The notes under the pieces: generated by a model | What the model was told of the DNA's origin: nothing | What the model saw: only the letters and a program-made list of their open reading frames with translations | Databases searched by the model: none | Translations under genes and position numbers: made by a program | Shown here: one piece after another, positions 7,960 to 16,912 of the stretch | Layout: each line of letters starts with the position of its first letter | Position numbering within the stretch: position 1 is the first letter of the stretch | Source of the DNA: Ruminococcaceae bacterium UBA7212 | GTDB lineage: Bacteria; Bacillota; Clostridia; Oscillospirales; Acutalibacteraceae | Assembly: GCA_002490525.1 (NCBI GenBank) | Contig: DKUE01000037.1 | Location: forward strand, 77,410-141,409 | Direction of reading: 5' to 3' | Length of the DNA stretch: 64,000 nucleotides

Positions 7960-10487
7960 ATATCGTCAACAAATTAACGCTTCGGCATTTAAAAGAAAAT
8001 AAAAAGCGTACAGTAATCACGGTTATCGGCATCATTATTTCCGTGGCAATGATTACTGCCACCTGCGTATCGGTCACCTCGCTGTTGAGTCTCTTTGAAA
8101 AATCCACACGCTACAACAGCGGCGACTGGCACTGTCAACTGCTTTCCGCAACTGCAGAGCAGGTGCAGAAGCTTTCGGAAAACCGAGATTTAAAATATGT
8201 CGCACTGTATACAAATCACGAGGAAGAAGGCTACGGCTTCAATATCCACAACCGGGAGCGGGAATCGCTCGGTGTGGGCAGTATCGGTGCAGGCAACCGC
8301 GATTACTTCTCGGCATTTTTGACGGCCCCTTATACGGGCAATGTCCCTTCCAACGAAAATGAAATTATGGTCACGCAGGACTTTTTGACAAAAAACAAGC
8401 TCGACTGGAAGCTCGGCGATGTCGTGACGATAGATATAGGTAAACGCACACAAGTCTACGAAGACGGTGTAGTCGAACCGATTGTCGGCAAATACAGCAT
8501 CGGGGAAACCTTCCAAAGTATCGGCGAAAAAAAGTTCACGGTTGTCGGTATTTTGCAGGAGAAAAACGAACCGACAAGAAGTATTCCGATTTTGCGCGGA
8601 CTCGCCACAGGCGAAGACAACAACGCTTCCGTGTTTATAACCGCAAATACTTTAAACAAAGATACGGAATCTCTGATAAAAAATGCCGTGCAAACTGTAG
8701 GCATTTCGGAAGAGTCCATGAATTTTCACAGAGATTTGTTCCGATACAATCTGATTCTTCGCGATGCTGACCCTGCGCTGACAACGATTGCAGGCTTCTC
8801 TTTGATTATATTAGTCATCATTGTGATTGCTTCGGTTATGCTCATTTACAATGCGTTCGGCATTTCGATTTCCGAGCGTTCCCGTTACCTCGGTATGCTT
8901 GCCTCCGTCGGTGCAACGCGTGCGCAAAAGCGGAATTCCGTCTATTTTGAAGGCTTCGTTTTAGGGCTTATCGGCATTCCCTTGGGCTTCGGCGCGGGTA
9001 TTTTGGGGATGTTCATCACATTTCAAGCTTTGCAGCCGCTGATTGCAGAATCGGGCTTGAACATAAGTGATTCTGCGGCCTTGGTCTTAGACTTTCCGTG
9101 GTGGATTCTGCTTGTAATTGCGGCGGTCAGCGCCGTTACCATTGCCATCTCGGCATTTATTCCCGCAAAGCGCGCTTCCAAAACCACCCCGATTGATTCG
9201 CTTCGGCAAAATACGGACATCAAGGTAAAGGCAAAGCATTTGCGCTCCCCGCGCATTGTGCGCACGATTTTCGGCTATGAGGGAGAGCTTGCTTACAAAA
9301 ATATGAAGCGCAACGGCAAAAAATCCCGTGTGATTACAAGCTCTTTGGTACTGTCTATCATTCTGTTTTTATCAGTCAACACCTTCTGTTCCATGTTTAT
9401 GGAAGCGAATAAAATGTCCACAGCCATTCCCTATCAGATTTCTGTTAACATCTTAGACAAACACGCCGAACAGTTCCGCGCGGATGCGGCAAAATTAGAC
9501 AGTGCGGACAAAATGTACGGCGTTGAAAATCTGATGCTGCATGTCAAAACCGACAAAGCAAATTACAAAAGCGCCTATGCTGACAGATATGAAGAGAAAG
9601 GCTTTACCATATATGTTGCTGTGGTAGACGACATCGACTTTAATATCTTCTGCCGAGAAAACGGTATGGACCACAAAGCCTTTTACGACACCTCAGCTGG
9701 CTTGCCGATTCTGCTTCTCAACGGTATGGACCGCACAGAAACTGCCGCAAAGGTTTTTGAGGACTGCATTGTGGGCACATCTCTCTCCACAGGTGAAGAC
9801 GGCATATTGCCGCCGTTGGATGTCAAAGGTCTCATCAGTTATAAAAACAGTGACAATTATTGCTACGATCTTCTGCCTGCGGGTGTAATTTGCGCCTATG
9901 CACCGAAAAGCGCGGTGGAAGAAAAAGAGATGATGGCTTCGGATATCATCGGCTTTGAGACAGACGACCATGAAAAGCTCTATAACGATTTAATGCTGCT
10001 CGGTGAAAGCGGCGAATACGGCAAAATCAACGTAGTGGATTATCAAGAGCAAATGCGTATGATGAATTCCACGCTGATGATTATGCAGGTATTTATTTAC
10101 GGCTTTATCGCGCTGATGACGCTGATTGCGGCGGCAAATATTTTCAACACCGTTTCCACCAGCATCGACCTGCGCCGCAAGGAATTCGCTATGCTGAAAT
10201 CCGTAGGCGTTACACCGAAGGGCTTCCGCCGTATGCTGCAATTCGAAAGTCTGTTTTACGGACTGAAAGCGCTGATTTACGGGCTGCCTTTAAGCATCGG
10301 CATCAGCTTCCTGATGTGGTACGCTTTAAATGAAGGCTCTATGACCATTCCGTTCCATCTCAACTGGCGCATTTATCTCGCCGTTATCGCTGCGGTGTTC
10401 CTGATTGTCGGGCTTTCTATGCTGTACTCTACGGCAAAGGTCAAAAAGGATACGATTATTTCCACACTGAAATCCGATATTATTTAG
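7956..10487 (+). CDS. FtsX-type ABC transporter permease
   Basis: This 843-residue permease starts with TM1 (about residues 17-40) and a large extracytoplasmic domain (about 45-270). An FtsX core of three TMs follows around 275-410. A second N-terminal TM near 455-475 precedes another large extracytoplasmic domain and a second FtsX core around 700-835. The cores carry the usual motifs, such as SERSRYLGMLASVGATRAQ and RRKEFAMLKSVGVTPKG. The GTG start overlaps the ATPase stop. A terminator follows. The substrate is unknown; bacitracin-like resistance is possible but not shown. Confidence 0.88.
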   Translation: MNIVNKLTLRHLKENKKRTVITVIGIIISVAMITATCVSVTSLLSLFEKSTRYNSGDWHCQLLSATAEQVQKLSENRDLKYVALYTNHEEEGYGFNIHNRERESLGVGSIGAGNRDYFSAFLTAPYTGNVPSNENEIMVTQDFLTKNKLDWKLGDVVTIDIGKRTQVYEDGVVEPIVGKYSIGETFQSIGEKKFTVVGILQEKNEPTRSIPILRGLATGEDNNASVFITANTLNKDTESLIKNAVQTVGISEESMNFHRDLFRYNLILRDADPALTTIAGFSLIILVIIVIASVMLIYNAFGISISERSRYLGMLASVGATRAQKRNSVYFEGFVLGLIGIPLGFGAGILGMFITFQALQPLIAESGLNISDSAALVLDFPWWILLVIAAVSAVTIAISAFIPAKRASKTTPIDSLRQNTDIKVKAKHLRSPRIVRTIFGYEGELAYKNMKRNGKKSRVITSSLVLSIILFLSVNTFCSMFMEANKMSTAIPYQISVNILDKHAEQFRADAAKLDSADKMYGVENLMLHVKTDKANYKSAYADRYEEKGFTIYVAVVDDIDFNIFCRENGMDHKAFYDTSAGLPILLLNGMDRTETAAKVFEDCIVGTSLSTGEDGILPPLDVKGLISYKNSDNYCYDLLPAGVICAYAPKSAVEEKEMMASDIIGFETDDHEKLYNDLMLLGESGEYGKINVVDYQEQMRMMNSTLMIMQVFIYGFIALMTLIAAANIFNTVSTSIDLRRKEFAMLKSVGVTPKGFRRMLQFESLFYGLKALIYGLPLSIGISFLMWYALNEGSMTIPFHLNWRIYLAVIAAVFLIVGLSMLYSTAKVKKDTIISTLKSDII

Positions 10488-10508
10488 AAACGCTACATTC
10501 CCTTTCTC

Positions 10509-10525
10509 TTAGCCGGACGGCTATA
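10509..10525. repeat. 17-nt repeat with a TAGCCG/CGGCTA palindrome, copy 1
   Basis: The sequence containing TAGCCG-GA-CGGCTA is identical to 50620-50636. It could be an operator-like palindrome, but chance recurrence at this length is not negligible. Confidence 0.4.
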
Positions 10526-10538
10526 CCCTTATACACAC

Positions 10539-10584
10539 AAGCGAAACGCGCAGAGCAGAAATGTTCTGTGCGTTTTGCTTTTTT
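10539..10584 (+). terminator. Intrinsic terminator after the FtsX-type ABC pair
   Basis: A long stem with arms around 10539-10557 and 10562-10580 is followed by a T run. Confidence 0.8.
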
Positions 10585-10586
10585 CG

Positions 10587-10615
10587 GTATACCGCGGACA
10601 GGAGTTGCATAGAAA
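10587..10615 (+). promoter_or_regulatory. Candidate sigma-E-like sporulation promoter of sipL-spoIVA
   Basis: ATA at 10589-10591 is separated by exactly 16 bases from CATAGAAA at 10608-10615. This resembles the mother-cell sigma-E consensus (ATA, N16, CATANANT). It lies 33 bases before the sipL-like ATG, where early mother-cell expression would be expected. Confidence 0.45.
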
Positions 10616-10648
10616 TGTGTAGAAAGAATTTAACGAGGAGCGGTTGAA

Positions 10649-12181
10649 ATGGACTTTTGCAAAAATACAAACGCGCTGAGCTGCCGGCGCACGCTTTTTG
10701 AAGGCGCAGCGGAACAGCCTGTAGACAGCGACATCACTCTGCCCGAATACTTCCCTGACGTGGTACGCGTATTAAAATGCACACTGACCCCGCGCATCAC
10801 AAGCGTACAGGGGACGGCGGACCGCATTACCGCCGAAGGCTCGGCACTTTTGCGTATATTGTATCTAAGCGAAGAAAACTGTGTGCGCTGTTTTGAACAA
10901 AACATCCCGTTTTCAAAATACATGGAATGCAAAGCGGCTGAAAATTCCTGTGTCAGCGCACACGCCAAAACGGGATATGTCAACTGCCGCGTGCAGTCTC
11001 CGCGGCGCATAGACATTCACGGCAGTCTTTCGATTGCATTTTCTATGTACTGCCGCGAAAGTACGCCGCTTATTTGCAACTGTACGGGCGGCGGCATTCA
11101 AATGCGCAAAAAAAAGATTACATACAGCAATCTCGCAGGCTGTACCGAAAAACTGTTTTCGATGCACGAGACACTGGAACTCGGCAATGCAAAGCCGTCC
11201 ATAGCGCAAATCGTAAAATGTGACGCCGCCGCACTGATTGAAGATGTTAAGCTGGTGGCGGGCAAGGCGCTTGTAAAAGGTGAGCTGATTGTGCGCACAC
11301 TGTACATTGCTGACAATGAGGAAAACGACATTCAAAGCATGGAGCACTCCATGCCGATTAGTCAAATCATTGAAATTGACGGTGCCCAAGAGGACTGCAC
11401 GGCGGATGCAGCACTGACGGTATCCTCTTTGGAGATTGCCGCAAAAACCGATGCCACAGGCGCACTGCGGCTCTTGGATACAAGCGTTTGCCTTTGCGCA
11501 AAGCTGTCTCTGTATACCGAATGTGAATCCGACTTCATCACCGATGCCTACTCCACGCAGTATGAAATCGGTATGCAAAAACGAAATGTAGAACTCAGAA
11601 GTATTTGCGACCGCTTTTCGGACACCTATCTTTGCCGCGGCACACCGGACACCGCGGGAAGCGGTATCGGGCAAATTGTCGATATGACCTGTCAGGAGCT
11701 GCAATATACCGCTTCGGTTGCCGACAGCGCTTTAACGGTCAGCGGTACGGTGCGTATCGGCATTTTATACCGTGACCGTGAAAACCAGTGGGGCTTTACC
11801 GACCGCAGCTTTGATTTTACCTATACACGCGCAGTGGCAGCATCGGGTGAACATCTCACCTGCGAGCCGCACATTACCGTCAGCGGTGTCAGCTTCCTTT
11901 TGGGCGCAGAGGATAAGGTGGACGCACGTGTGGAGTTAGACATCAGCGGCGTGGTATTCTCGGCGCAAACCGTGCAGGTGCTTTCTGATATTCAAATTGA
12001 CGAGGAAAACCGAAAACGGCAAAAGCATGCCGCTCTGACTATTTATTTCGCACAGGAAGGCGAAAGCATTTGGGAAATTGCACGGCGCTACAACACCACT
12101 GCTGAGGCAATCACTTCGGAAAACAAGCTGACGGGTGACACTGTAGAAACCAAATGCAAACTGCTGATTCCGAGAGTTTGA
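10649..12181 (+). CDS. sipL: SipL-like spore protein (SPOCS/DUF3794 repeats plus C-terminal LysM)
   Basis: This 510-residue protein has several SPOCS (DUF3794) segments, for example LPEYFPDVVRVL near residue 31 and related blocks near 185-260 and 335-425. A C-terminal LysM domain covers about 465-510 (GESIWEIARRYNTTAEAI). This is the architecture of SipL, the C. difficile protein whose LysM domain binds SpoIVA to attach the coat basement layer to the forespore; SpoVID plays this role in Bacillus. GAGGAG precedes the ATG. spoIVA follows after 14 bases, which supports the partnership. The name SipL is by architecture and context. Confidence 0.85.
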   Translation: MDFCKNTNALSCRRTLFEGAAEQPVDSDITLPEYFPDVVRVLKCTLTPRITSVQGTADRITAEGSALLRILYLSEENCVRCFEQNIPFSKYMECKAAENSCVSAHAKTGYVNCRVQSPRRIDIHGSLSIAFSMYCRESTPLICNCTGGGIQMRKKKITYSNLAGCTEKLFSMHETLELGNAKPSIAQIVKCDAAALIEDVKLVAGKALVKGELIVRTLYIADNEENDIQSMEHSMPISQIIEIDGAQEDCTADAALTVSSLEIAAKTDATGALRLLDTSVCLCAKLSLYTECESDFITDAYSTQYEIGMQKRNVELRSICDRFSDTYLCRGTPDTAGSGIGQIVDMTCQELQYTASVADSALTVSGTVRIGILYRDRENQWGFTDRSFDFTYTRAVAASGEHLTCEPHITVSGVSFLLGAEDKVDARVELDISGVVFSAQTVQVLSDIQIDEENRKRQKHAALTIYFAQEGESIWEIARRYNTTAEAITSENKLTGDTVETKCKLLIPRV

Positions 12182-12195
12182 GGAGGAACATCAAA

Positions 12196-13674
12196 ATGGA
12201 AAAACGAAGCATTTACAATGACATTGCCGAACGCACACAAGGCGATATATACGTCGGCGTAGTCGGTCCCGTGCGCACAGGAAAATCCACCTTTATCAAA
12301 CGCTTTATGGATACGCTGGTGCTGCCGAACATTGAAGAAGGCGCGATGCATGACCGTGCGGTAGATGAGATGCCGCAGTCCTCGGCAGGGCGCACCATTA
12401 TGACCACCGAGCCGAAATTCATTCCCGAAAACGCCGTTGAAGTGCATCTGCCCGACAACGCATCTTTTTCCGTACGCATGATAGACTGCGTCGGCTATAT
12501 TGTACCAAGCTCACTCGGCTACATTGAAGGGGATAAACCGCGCATGGTTCACACTCCGTGGTTTGACCATGAAATTCCGTTCGATACCGCCGCTGAAATC
12601 GGCACACAAAAGGTCATCACAGAACATTCTACAATCGGGCTGGTCATTACTACCGACGGCAGTATTTCCGACATTCCGCGTGAAGAATACGAAGAAGCGG
12701 AAGCGCGCGTTATCCGCGAGTTAAAAGAACTCGACAAACCGTTTGTTGTGCTTTTGAACTGTACCTATCCGCAGTCAGACAGCGCGAGACGGCTCGCAGA
12801 ACAGCTTTGTGCACAATACGCCGTCCCCGTACTCCCCGTTAACTGCTTAGAGCTGACGGAAAACGATATAAAAGAAATTCTCACACAGGTGCTGTTCGAA
12901 TTTCCGATTCGGGAAATTGCAGTAGACTTCCCCTCTTGGCTTGTTTCCTTGCCTGCGGAGCACAAACTGCGCACTGCCGCTTATGCGGCAGTCAGCGCCG
13001 CCTCAGAAAAAATGAATCTTGTGCGCGATGTGGCGATTCTGACAGAAGAATTGAAAGGCTGTGAGTATATCACGGACGCTAAGGTCAGCGCCATGCAATT
13101 AGGGCAAGGCACAGCATGGATTTCAGTCACAATGAACGGGGATTTGTTCTATCAGGTGCTGGCAGAAAAAACGGGTCTGCCCATTGACGGCGAGCAAAGT
13201 CTTGTGACACAGATGTGCGCTTTGGCGGCAATGCAAAAAGAGTATGCAAAACTCAAATGCGCACTTGACGAGGTAGAGGCCACTGGCTACGGCATCGTGA
13301 TGCCTTCGATTGATGAACTGACTCTTGACGAACCCGAAATTGTCAAACAGGGCGGGCGTTACGGCGTAAAACTTTCCGCTTCGGCGCCATCGATTCACAT
13401 GTTGAAAGCCAACATTCAAACCGAGGTTGCGCCCATTGTCGGCAGCGAAAGCCAATCCGAAGAACTGGTAAAATATCTGCTCAAGGAATTTGAGGAAGAC
13501 CCAACAAAGATTTGGGACTCCAATATTTTCGGTAAATCCCTAAACGAGCTCGTAAACGAGGGCTTGCGCAATAAGCTGTTTCACATGCCGACCGATGCAC
13601 GCATGAAATTGCAGGAAACCTTGGAACGCGTCATCAACGAAGGCTGTAACGGACTGATTTGTATTATTTTGTAA
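12196..13674 (+). CDS. spoIVA: Stage IV sporulation protein A (spore coat morphogenetic ATPase)
   Basis: This 492-residue protein matches SpoIVA, which polymerises on the forespore surface using ATP and forms the coat basement layer. MEKRSIYNDIAERTQGDI is the conserved N-terminus and GPVRTGKST (residues 24-32) is the Walker A motif. The C-terminus EGCNGLICIIL is the family tail that anchors to SpoVM and the membrane. The start at 12196 has GGAGGA upstream; a longer frame from 12154 would overlap sipL and lacks support. It is the second gene of the sipL-spoIVA operon, and a terminator follows. Confidence 0.96.
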   Translation: MEKRSIYNDIAERTQGDIYVGVVGPVRTGKSTFIKRFMDTLVLPNIEEGAMHDRAVDEMPQSSAGRTIMTTEPKFIPENAVEVHLPDNASFSVRMIDCVGYIVPSSLGYIEGDKPRMVHTPWFDHEIPFDTAAEIGTQKVITEHSTIGLVITTDGSISDIPREEYEEAEARVIRELKELDKPFVVLLNCTYPQSDSARRLAEQLCAQYAVPVLPVNCLELTENDIKEILTQVLFEFPIREIAVDFPSWLVSLPAEHKLRTAAYAAVSAASEKMNLVRDVAILTEELKGCEYITDAKVSAMQLGQGTAWISVTMNGDLFYQVLAEKTGLPIDGEQSLVTQMCALAAMQKEYAKLKCALDEVEATGYGIVMPSIDELTLDEPEIVKQGGRYGVKLSASAPSIHMLKANIQTEVAPIVGSESQSEELVKYLLKEFEEDPTKIWDSNIFGKSLNELVNEGLRNKLFHMPTDARMKLQETLERVINEGCNGLICIIL

Positions 13675-13692
13675 GAATACATTTTATAAACC

Positions 13693-13724
13693 AAAAGGAC
13701 GGTTCACATTGAACCGTCCTTTTT
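13693..13724 (+). terminator. Intrinsic terminator after spoIVA
   Basis: The stem AAAGGACGGTTC pairs with GAACCGTCCTTT and is followed by Ts. Confidence 0.85.
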
Positions 13725-13751
13725 ATGTGAATGGCTTTTGGAAAATTGAAC

Positions 13752-13785
13752 GAAACAACACAGAGGTCGTTCTCTACTCAGAATG
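13752..13785. repeat. Composite palindromic repeat, truncated copy
   Basis: Module B (GAAACAAC, ACAGAG, GTCGTTCT) is fused to a short relic of module A (CTCAGAATGGCA). The internal spacer seen in full copies is missing. Confidence 0.6.
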
Positions 13786-13802
13786 GCAGGCGTTCAAAAA
13801 GC

Positions 13803-14096
13803 TCACACAAGATCCGTATAGCGCTCCACTTTCATTTTTAAGCCGTACTTTTTGCGAAGCCGAGCAATTTCTGACATCATTTCCGACTTATGGTGCAGGT
13901 CAATTGCCTCTTGATTTTTCCAGCGATCTATCAGCAATACGGATTCTTTGTCTTCCATAGGGAAAAAATATTCGTACCGCTCATTGCCTGCTTCGGCGCG
14001 TATTTTCTCCACAAGCCCCGAAGACAGCATCTCTTCTGCGAAGGCTTGTGCACTTCCGCCGCGCCCTGTATACAAAATATGAACCGTAATGTTCAA
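13803..14096 (-). CDS. Antibiotic biosynthesis monooxygenase (ABM) domain protein
   Basis: This 97-residue protein has the ABM/YgiN-type ferredoxin-like fold pattern. It begins NITVHILYTGRGG, then has AEEMLSSGLVEKI, YEYFFPMEDKESVLLIDRW and a final IDLHHKSEMM segment. Such dimeric proteins are quinone or small-molecule monooxygenases, or non-enzymatic stress proteins. The TTG at 14096 is preferred because AAGGGATG lies upstream and the product then has the usual length; an ATG at 14117 overlapping the upstream stop is the alternative. It follows the dockerin gene closely. Confidence 0.75.
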   Translation of the reverse strand: MNITVHILYTGRGGSAQAFAEEMLSSGLVEKIRAEAGNERYEYFFPMEDKESVLLIDRWKNQEAIDLHHKSEMMSEIARLRKKYGLKMKVERYTDLV

Positions 14097-14109
14097 AATA
14101 TCACATCCC

Positions 14110-15099
14110 TTATCCATGTGTAAAATCTGAATAAAGAATATCCGTTGTGTTTTGCCCCTGCCCATCGATGGTTGTCACAGCCATCAGACTTAATTTGAGC
14201 GATAAATCGTTCACAAAGTGCAGACGGATAGACGCAATGCCATTGTCGGACAGTGTAACGGTCAATAAAATATCAGATACACGGCTGTTCAAGTCACGGA
14301 TGCTCATCTGTGTACCGACCTGTTCTTTCAGCGCCTGACTGATTTCGGCTTTGGTCGGAAATGCAGAAGTTACCTTAGAGAGCGTCTGCGTACCGCCTTT
14401 TTGCGGATTTTTACAGTCCTTCAAACGAAGGTACAGAACATTTCCCTCTTGTCGGTAGTCTGCAATATCCGCTTCCGTTACGGTAAACGCCTGTAAATCA
14501 TAACGTCCGACAGGCAGCTTTTCCCCTGTATGCACAGTATATTGCTGTTCACCGACGCCTAAGAAGCTGCCAACGACGGTATTCAAGCTTGCATTTGGGT
14601 CCACGTTCTGAATAATTTGATTCAAAACCCCTGTAGAACCGCCTACATCCACATCTTTGGTGATTTTGCATGCACCGCTGACAGTATAGCCGCCTTTCGA
14701 TGCCTGCTTTGTATATGCGCACAGCAATTCCGCCGCCTGCGCCTTGGAATAGGTCGGTACGCCGAGTGCCGACCGCTCGCCTGTGACAGTGTTCAGCACG
14801 ATATAACCACGCGAACCGGATGCCATCTGCAAAATATAGCGCGCATCGGTCGCTGTCAATTTGCCGTCGCCGTTGCAGTCAAACACCTGCAAATCCGCCG
14901 CGCGGTAAGTCCGCACACCCGATGCCGCCTGTAAAGCCCAGCGCGCGTCCACCGCAGTAATCTTACCGTTGCCATCCAAATCGCCGACCAAACAACGGTT
15001 TTCGGGCAGCGCCTCAGCGGCAAAGGCAGACACCCCGCCGCAGGACAAAATTCCCAACATCATAACCACAGTCAGCAATAAAGCAATATATTTTTTCAT
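14110..15099 (-). CDS. Secreted protein with N-terminal type I dockerin
   Basis: This 329-residue secreted protein has a signal peptide (about 1-28, with cleavage probably after SAFA). It is followed directly by a type I dockerin. Two calcium-binding loops are seen, DLDGNGKITAVD (40-51) and DCNGDGKLTATD (74-85), each followed by an F-helix with ARWALQAASG or ARYILQMASG. Dockerins bind cohesins on scaffoldins or cell-surface anchors. The remaining 230 residues are unassigned and show no catalytic motif I recognise. Dockerins usually sit C-terminally, so the N-terminal position is unusual. AGGAGGCGG precedes the ATG. Confidence 0.8.
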   Translation of the reverse strand: MKKYIALLLTVVMMLGILSCGGVSAFAAEALPENRCLVGDLDGNGKITAVDARWALQAASGVRTYRAADLQVFDCNGDGKLTATDARYILQMASGSRGYIVLNTVTGERSALGVPTYSKAQAAELLCAYTKQASKGGYTVSGACKITKDVDVGGSTGVLNQIIQNVDPNASLNTVVGSFLGVGEQQYTVHTGEKLPVGRYDLQAFTVTEADIADYRQEGNVLYLRLKDCKNPQKGGTQTLSKVTSAFPTKAEISQALKEQVGTQMSIRDLNSRVSDILLTVTLSDNGIASIRLHFVNDLSLKLSLMAVTTIDGQGQNTTDILYSDFTHG

Positions 15100-15152
15100 A
15101 CATCCGCCTCCTTGTATATTTTATATTATTTTCAAAAGATTCCCTCAAAAAA

Positions 15153-15181
15153 ATTGTATCTTTTTTCCTGCGATTTGTCAA
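15153..15181 (-). promoter_or_regulatory. Sigma-A promoter of the dockerin gene
   Basis: On the minus strand TTGACA (15176-15181) and TACAAT (15153-15158) are 17 bases apart, 54 bases upstream of the dockerin ATG. Confidence 0.7.
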
Positions 15182-15236
15182 GTACTATAACGCCACATCA
15201 ATAAACCACCCCACAACAAAATAAAACTTATCCAAA

Positions 15237-15272
15237 AACAGCCTTTCAGGTGCAACACCCTGAAAGGCTGTT
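15237..15272 (-). terminator. Intrinsic terminator after the EEP gene
   Basis: A 14-bp perfect stem (15237-15250 with 15259-15272) lies just after the EEP stop; on the minus strand it is followed by TTTTGG. Confidence 0.75.
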
Positions 15273-15274
15273 CA

Positions 15275-16222
15275 CTATTCTAAAGAAATATCCGCGAAAA
15301 TCGGATAATGGTCGGACATATCCTGTAAAAACGGTTCGGAGCACACACGGAACGCAAGGATTTCAGCATCGCCGTCCATAAAAATATGGTCCCACGATGG
15401 ATACTCCCAGTCTTCCATTGAACCTGCGGATTGCATGCTTGCGAGAAATTTTGTATCCCGCAGGCGTTCGGCAAATATATCATAAATACCCGCGGCGGCA
15501 AAAACGCCTTTTTCACTGTCATTTTCCATTGCGTTGTAATCGCCCGTGCAAAATACAGGACAGCCGTATTTTGCACGCAAGTCGTCAAGCAATGTAAAAA
15601 ATTCCTCAGCTTGCCCGCGCATAACCGCAAACTCCGCTTCTTCTTTGCCTTCCCGAATCAAATCGAGATGTGTCGAGGTTGCAACAAACCGCTGTCCGTC
15701 CGCCAGAGTTTCAAACACACCCCAAGTGACAGCACGGTGCTTGGTGCCGTCCCCTTCCGAATAAGCCATCCGTCCGCTGTCTATGCACCGCAATGTTTCC
15801 GTATTATAAAGCAGTGTGGTAAGGCTTTTTTCCACTATGTTATTTTGCGGATGCACAATTTTGTACTGCGGCAGATTTGCCTTTAAGCAAGCATGCCAAT
15901 CCCCGCACACCTCCTGTGCACCAATCACATCGGGCGCGGTCTTGGTCACAAATTCCACAAACTGTTTGGCACGGGGCTTCACGGGCTCGCCACCCCAGCT
16001 TTTGTAGCTAACCAACAGATTTGCGCTCATAATACGGATGTCTGCATCCTCCGCCCGCTGTATGCCGTCAAAACCGGCCAATTCGGAAGAAAACCCTTCC
16101 GGCAACGGCGTATGCGACAAGTTCCCGCGTAAAAAAAGTCCTGTCGGCACAGCAATCGCCGCCGCAAGCAAAATTGCCGCCGATGCTATCACAGCTTTTT
16201 TCAAATTTCTCTGCTTTGCCAT
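15275..16222 (-). CDS. Membrane-anchored endonuclease/exonuclease/phosphatase (EEP) family protein
   Basis: This 315-residue protein has one N-terminal TM segment (about 9-31) and an extracytoplasmic EEP domain. Catalytic elements visible are IMSANLL with the metal-ligand Asn, IGAQEV with the metal-ligand Glu, STHLD, CTGDYNAME with Asp and Asn, and SDHYPI with the terminal His. The family includes DNases, sphingomyelinases and phosphoinositide phosphatases. The location outside the membrane suggests a nuclease or phosphodiesterase for external substrates. It begins 11 bases after the DtxR-like regulator, probably in the same transcript, which raises the question of metal-dependent expression. 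Confidence 0.82.
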   Translation of the reverse strand: MAKQRNLKKAVIASAAILLAAAIAVPTGLFLRGNLSHTPLPEGFSSELAGFDGIQRAEDADIRIMSANLLVSYKSWGGEPVKPRAKQFVEFVTKTAPDVIGAQEVCGDWHACLKANLPQYKIVHPQNNIVEKSLTTLLYNTETLRCIDSGRMAYSEGDGTKHRAVTWGVFETLADGQRFVATSTHLDLIREGKEEAEFAVMRGQAEEFFTLLDDLRAKYGCPVFCTGDYNAMENDSEKGVFAAAGIYDIFAERLRDTKFLASMQSAGSMEDWEYPSWDHIFMDGDAEILAFRVCSEPFLQDMSDHYPIFADISLE

Positions 16223-16233
16223 TAAACATCACC

Positions 16234-16602
16234 CTACTTATATCTTTCCATATGCCGGCACAGTGCCGTAAAAGTTTCGTCGCTGATATCGTGCTCTATT
16301 TTGCACGCATCCGCCGCCGCAATTTCGGATGGTACGCCTAAGGCTGTCAGCACCTCTGTCAATACCGTGTGGCGTGTATAAATCTTTTCCGCAATTTTCC
16401 GCCCTGTACCGGTCAGACAGATATGCCCGTCCGTATCCACGGTAATCAAACCGCCGTTTTTCAAAAGCCCAACCGCACGGCTGACACTCGGCTTGCTGAA
16501 ATGCATATATTCCCCGATATCTATAGCGCGCACAGACGGTTTCTCTTTTGACAAAATCAAAATGGTTTCGAGATACATCTCGCCTGACTCCTGTAAATGC
16601 AT
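16234..16602 (-). CDS. DtxR/MntR-family metal-dependent transcriptional regulator
   Basis: This 122-residue repressor has an N-terminal winged helix (MHLQESGEMYLETILIL, then the recognition helix SKPSVSRAVGLLKNGG). A dimerisation and metal-binding region follows with H, C and E ligands, including CKIEHDISDETF. The family uses Fe(II) or Mn(II) as co-repressor; an SH3-like third domain is absent, as in MntR/IdeR short forms. AGGAGG lies seven bases before the ATG at 16602. It is divergent from feoA, and the region between holds three GTTAG-N6-CTAAC-type repeats, so it is the obvious candidate feo repressor. Confidence 0.88.
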   Translation of the reverse strand: MHLQESGEMYLETILILSKEKPSVRAIDIGEYMHFSKPSVSRAVGLLKNGGLITVDTDGHICLTGTGRKIAEKIYTRHTVLTEVLTALGVPSEIAAADACKIEHDISDETFTALCRHMERYK

Positions 16603-16737
16603 AACAGCACCTCCTACAGCAAAAGTATACCATACTCCCCTGCGCAAAGCAATCTAAATGGCATATATCCTGCACAAAATTCCATGCTCTGAATTGAATT
16701 TTGCGGCCGTGCGGAAATTTGTGCAACACGCTCTTTC

Positions 16738-16755
16738 AGTTTGCTCTTGCTAACC
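16738..16755. promoter_or_regulatory. Candidate metal-regulator operator, site 4 (degenerate)
   Basis: AGTTTG-N6-CTAACC has the same 18-bp geometry as the three better sites, with one mismatch in the left half. It lies between the regulator gene and the feo promoter. Confidence 0.45.
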
Positions 16756-16803
16756 ATGTTTTTAAGTATTTTGCCAAAAATAGGGAATTACTTCAAAAAT
16801 GTA

Positions 16804-16832
16804 TTGACTTTCACTGATAAACGGCGTATTCT
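16804..16832 (+). promoter_or_regulatory. Sigma-A promoter of the feo operon
   Basis: TTGACT (16804-16809) and TATTCT (16827-16832) are separated by 17 bases. An operator begins seven bases after the -10, covering the start point. Confidence 0.7.
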
Positions 16833-16838
16833 AATAGC

Positions 16839-16856
16839 GGTTAGCGGGCGCTAACC
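16839..16856. promoter_or_regulatory. Candidate DtxR-like operator, site 1
   Basis: The inverted repeat GGTTAG-CGGGCG-CTAACC lies directly downstream of the feo -10, where binding would block transcription. Confidence 0.65.
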
Positions 16857-16872
16857 AATTAATTCGGTATAT

Positions 16873-16890
16873 AGTTAGTCTGAGCTAACT
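16873..16890. promoter_or_regulatory. Candidate DtxR-like operator, site 2
   Basis: The inverted repeat AGTTAG-TCTGAG-CTAACT has its centre 34 bp from that of site 1 and sits in the feoA leader. Confidence 0.6.
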
Positions 16891-16912
16891 GTCATGAAAG
16901 GAAGTCAGATAT

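Noticed and set aside
10913..11704. 263-codon minus-strand frame inside sipL
   Set aside because: It is a Cys/Arg-rich shadow of the sipL coding sequence.
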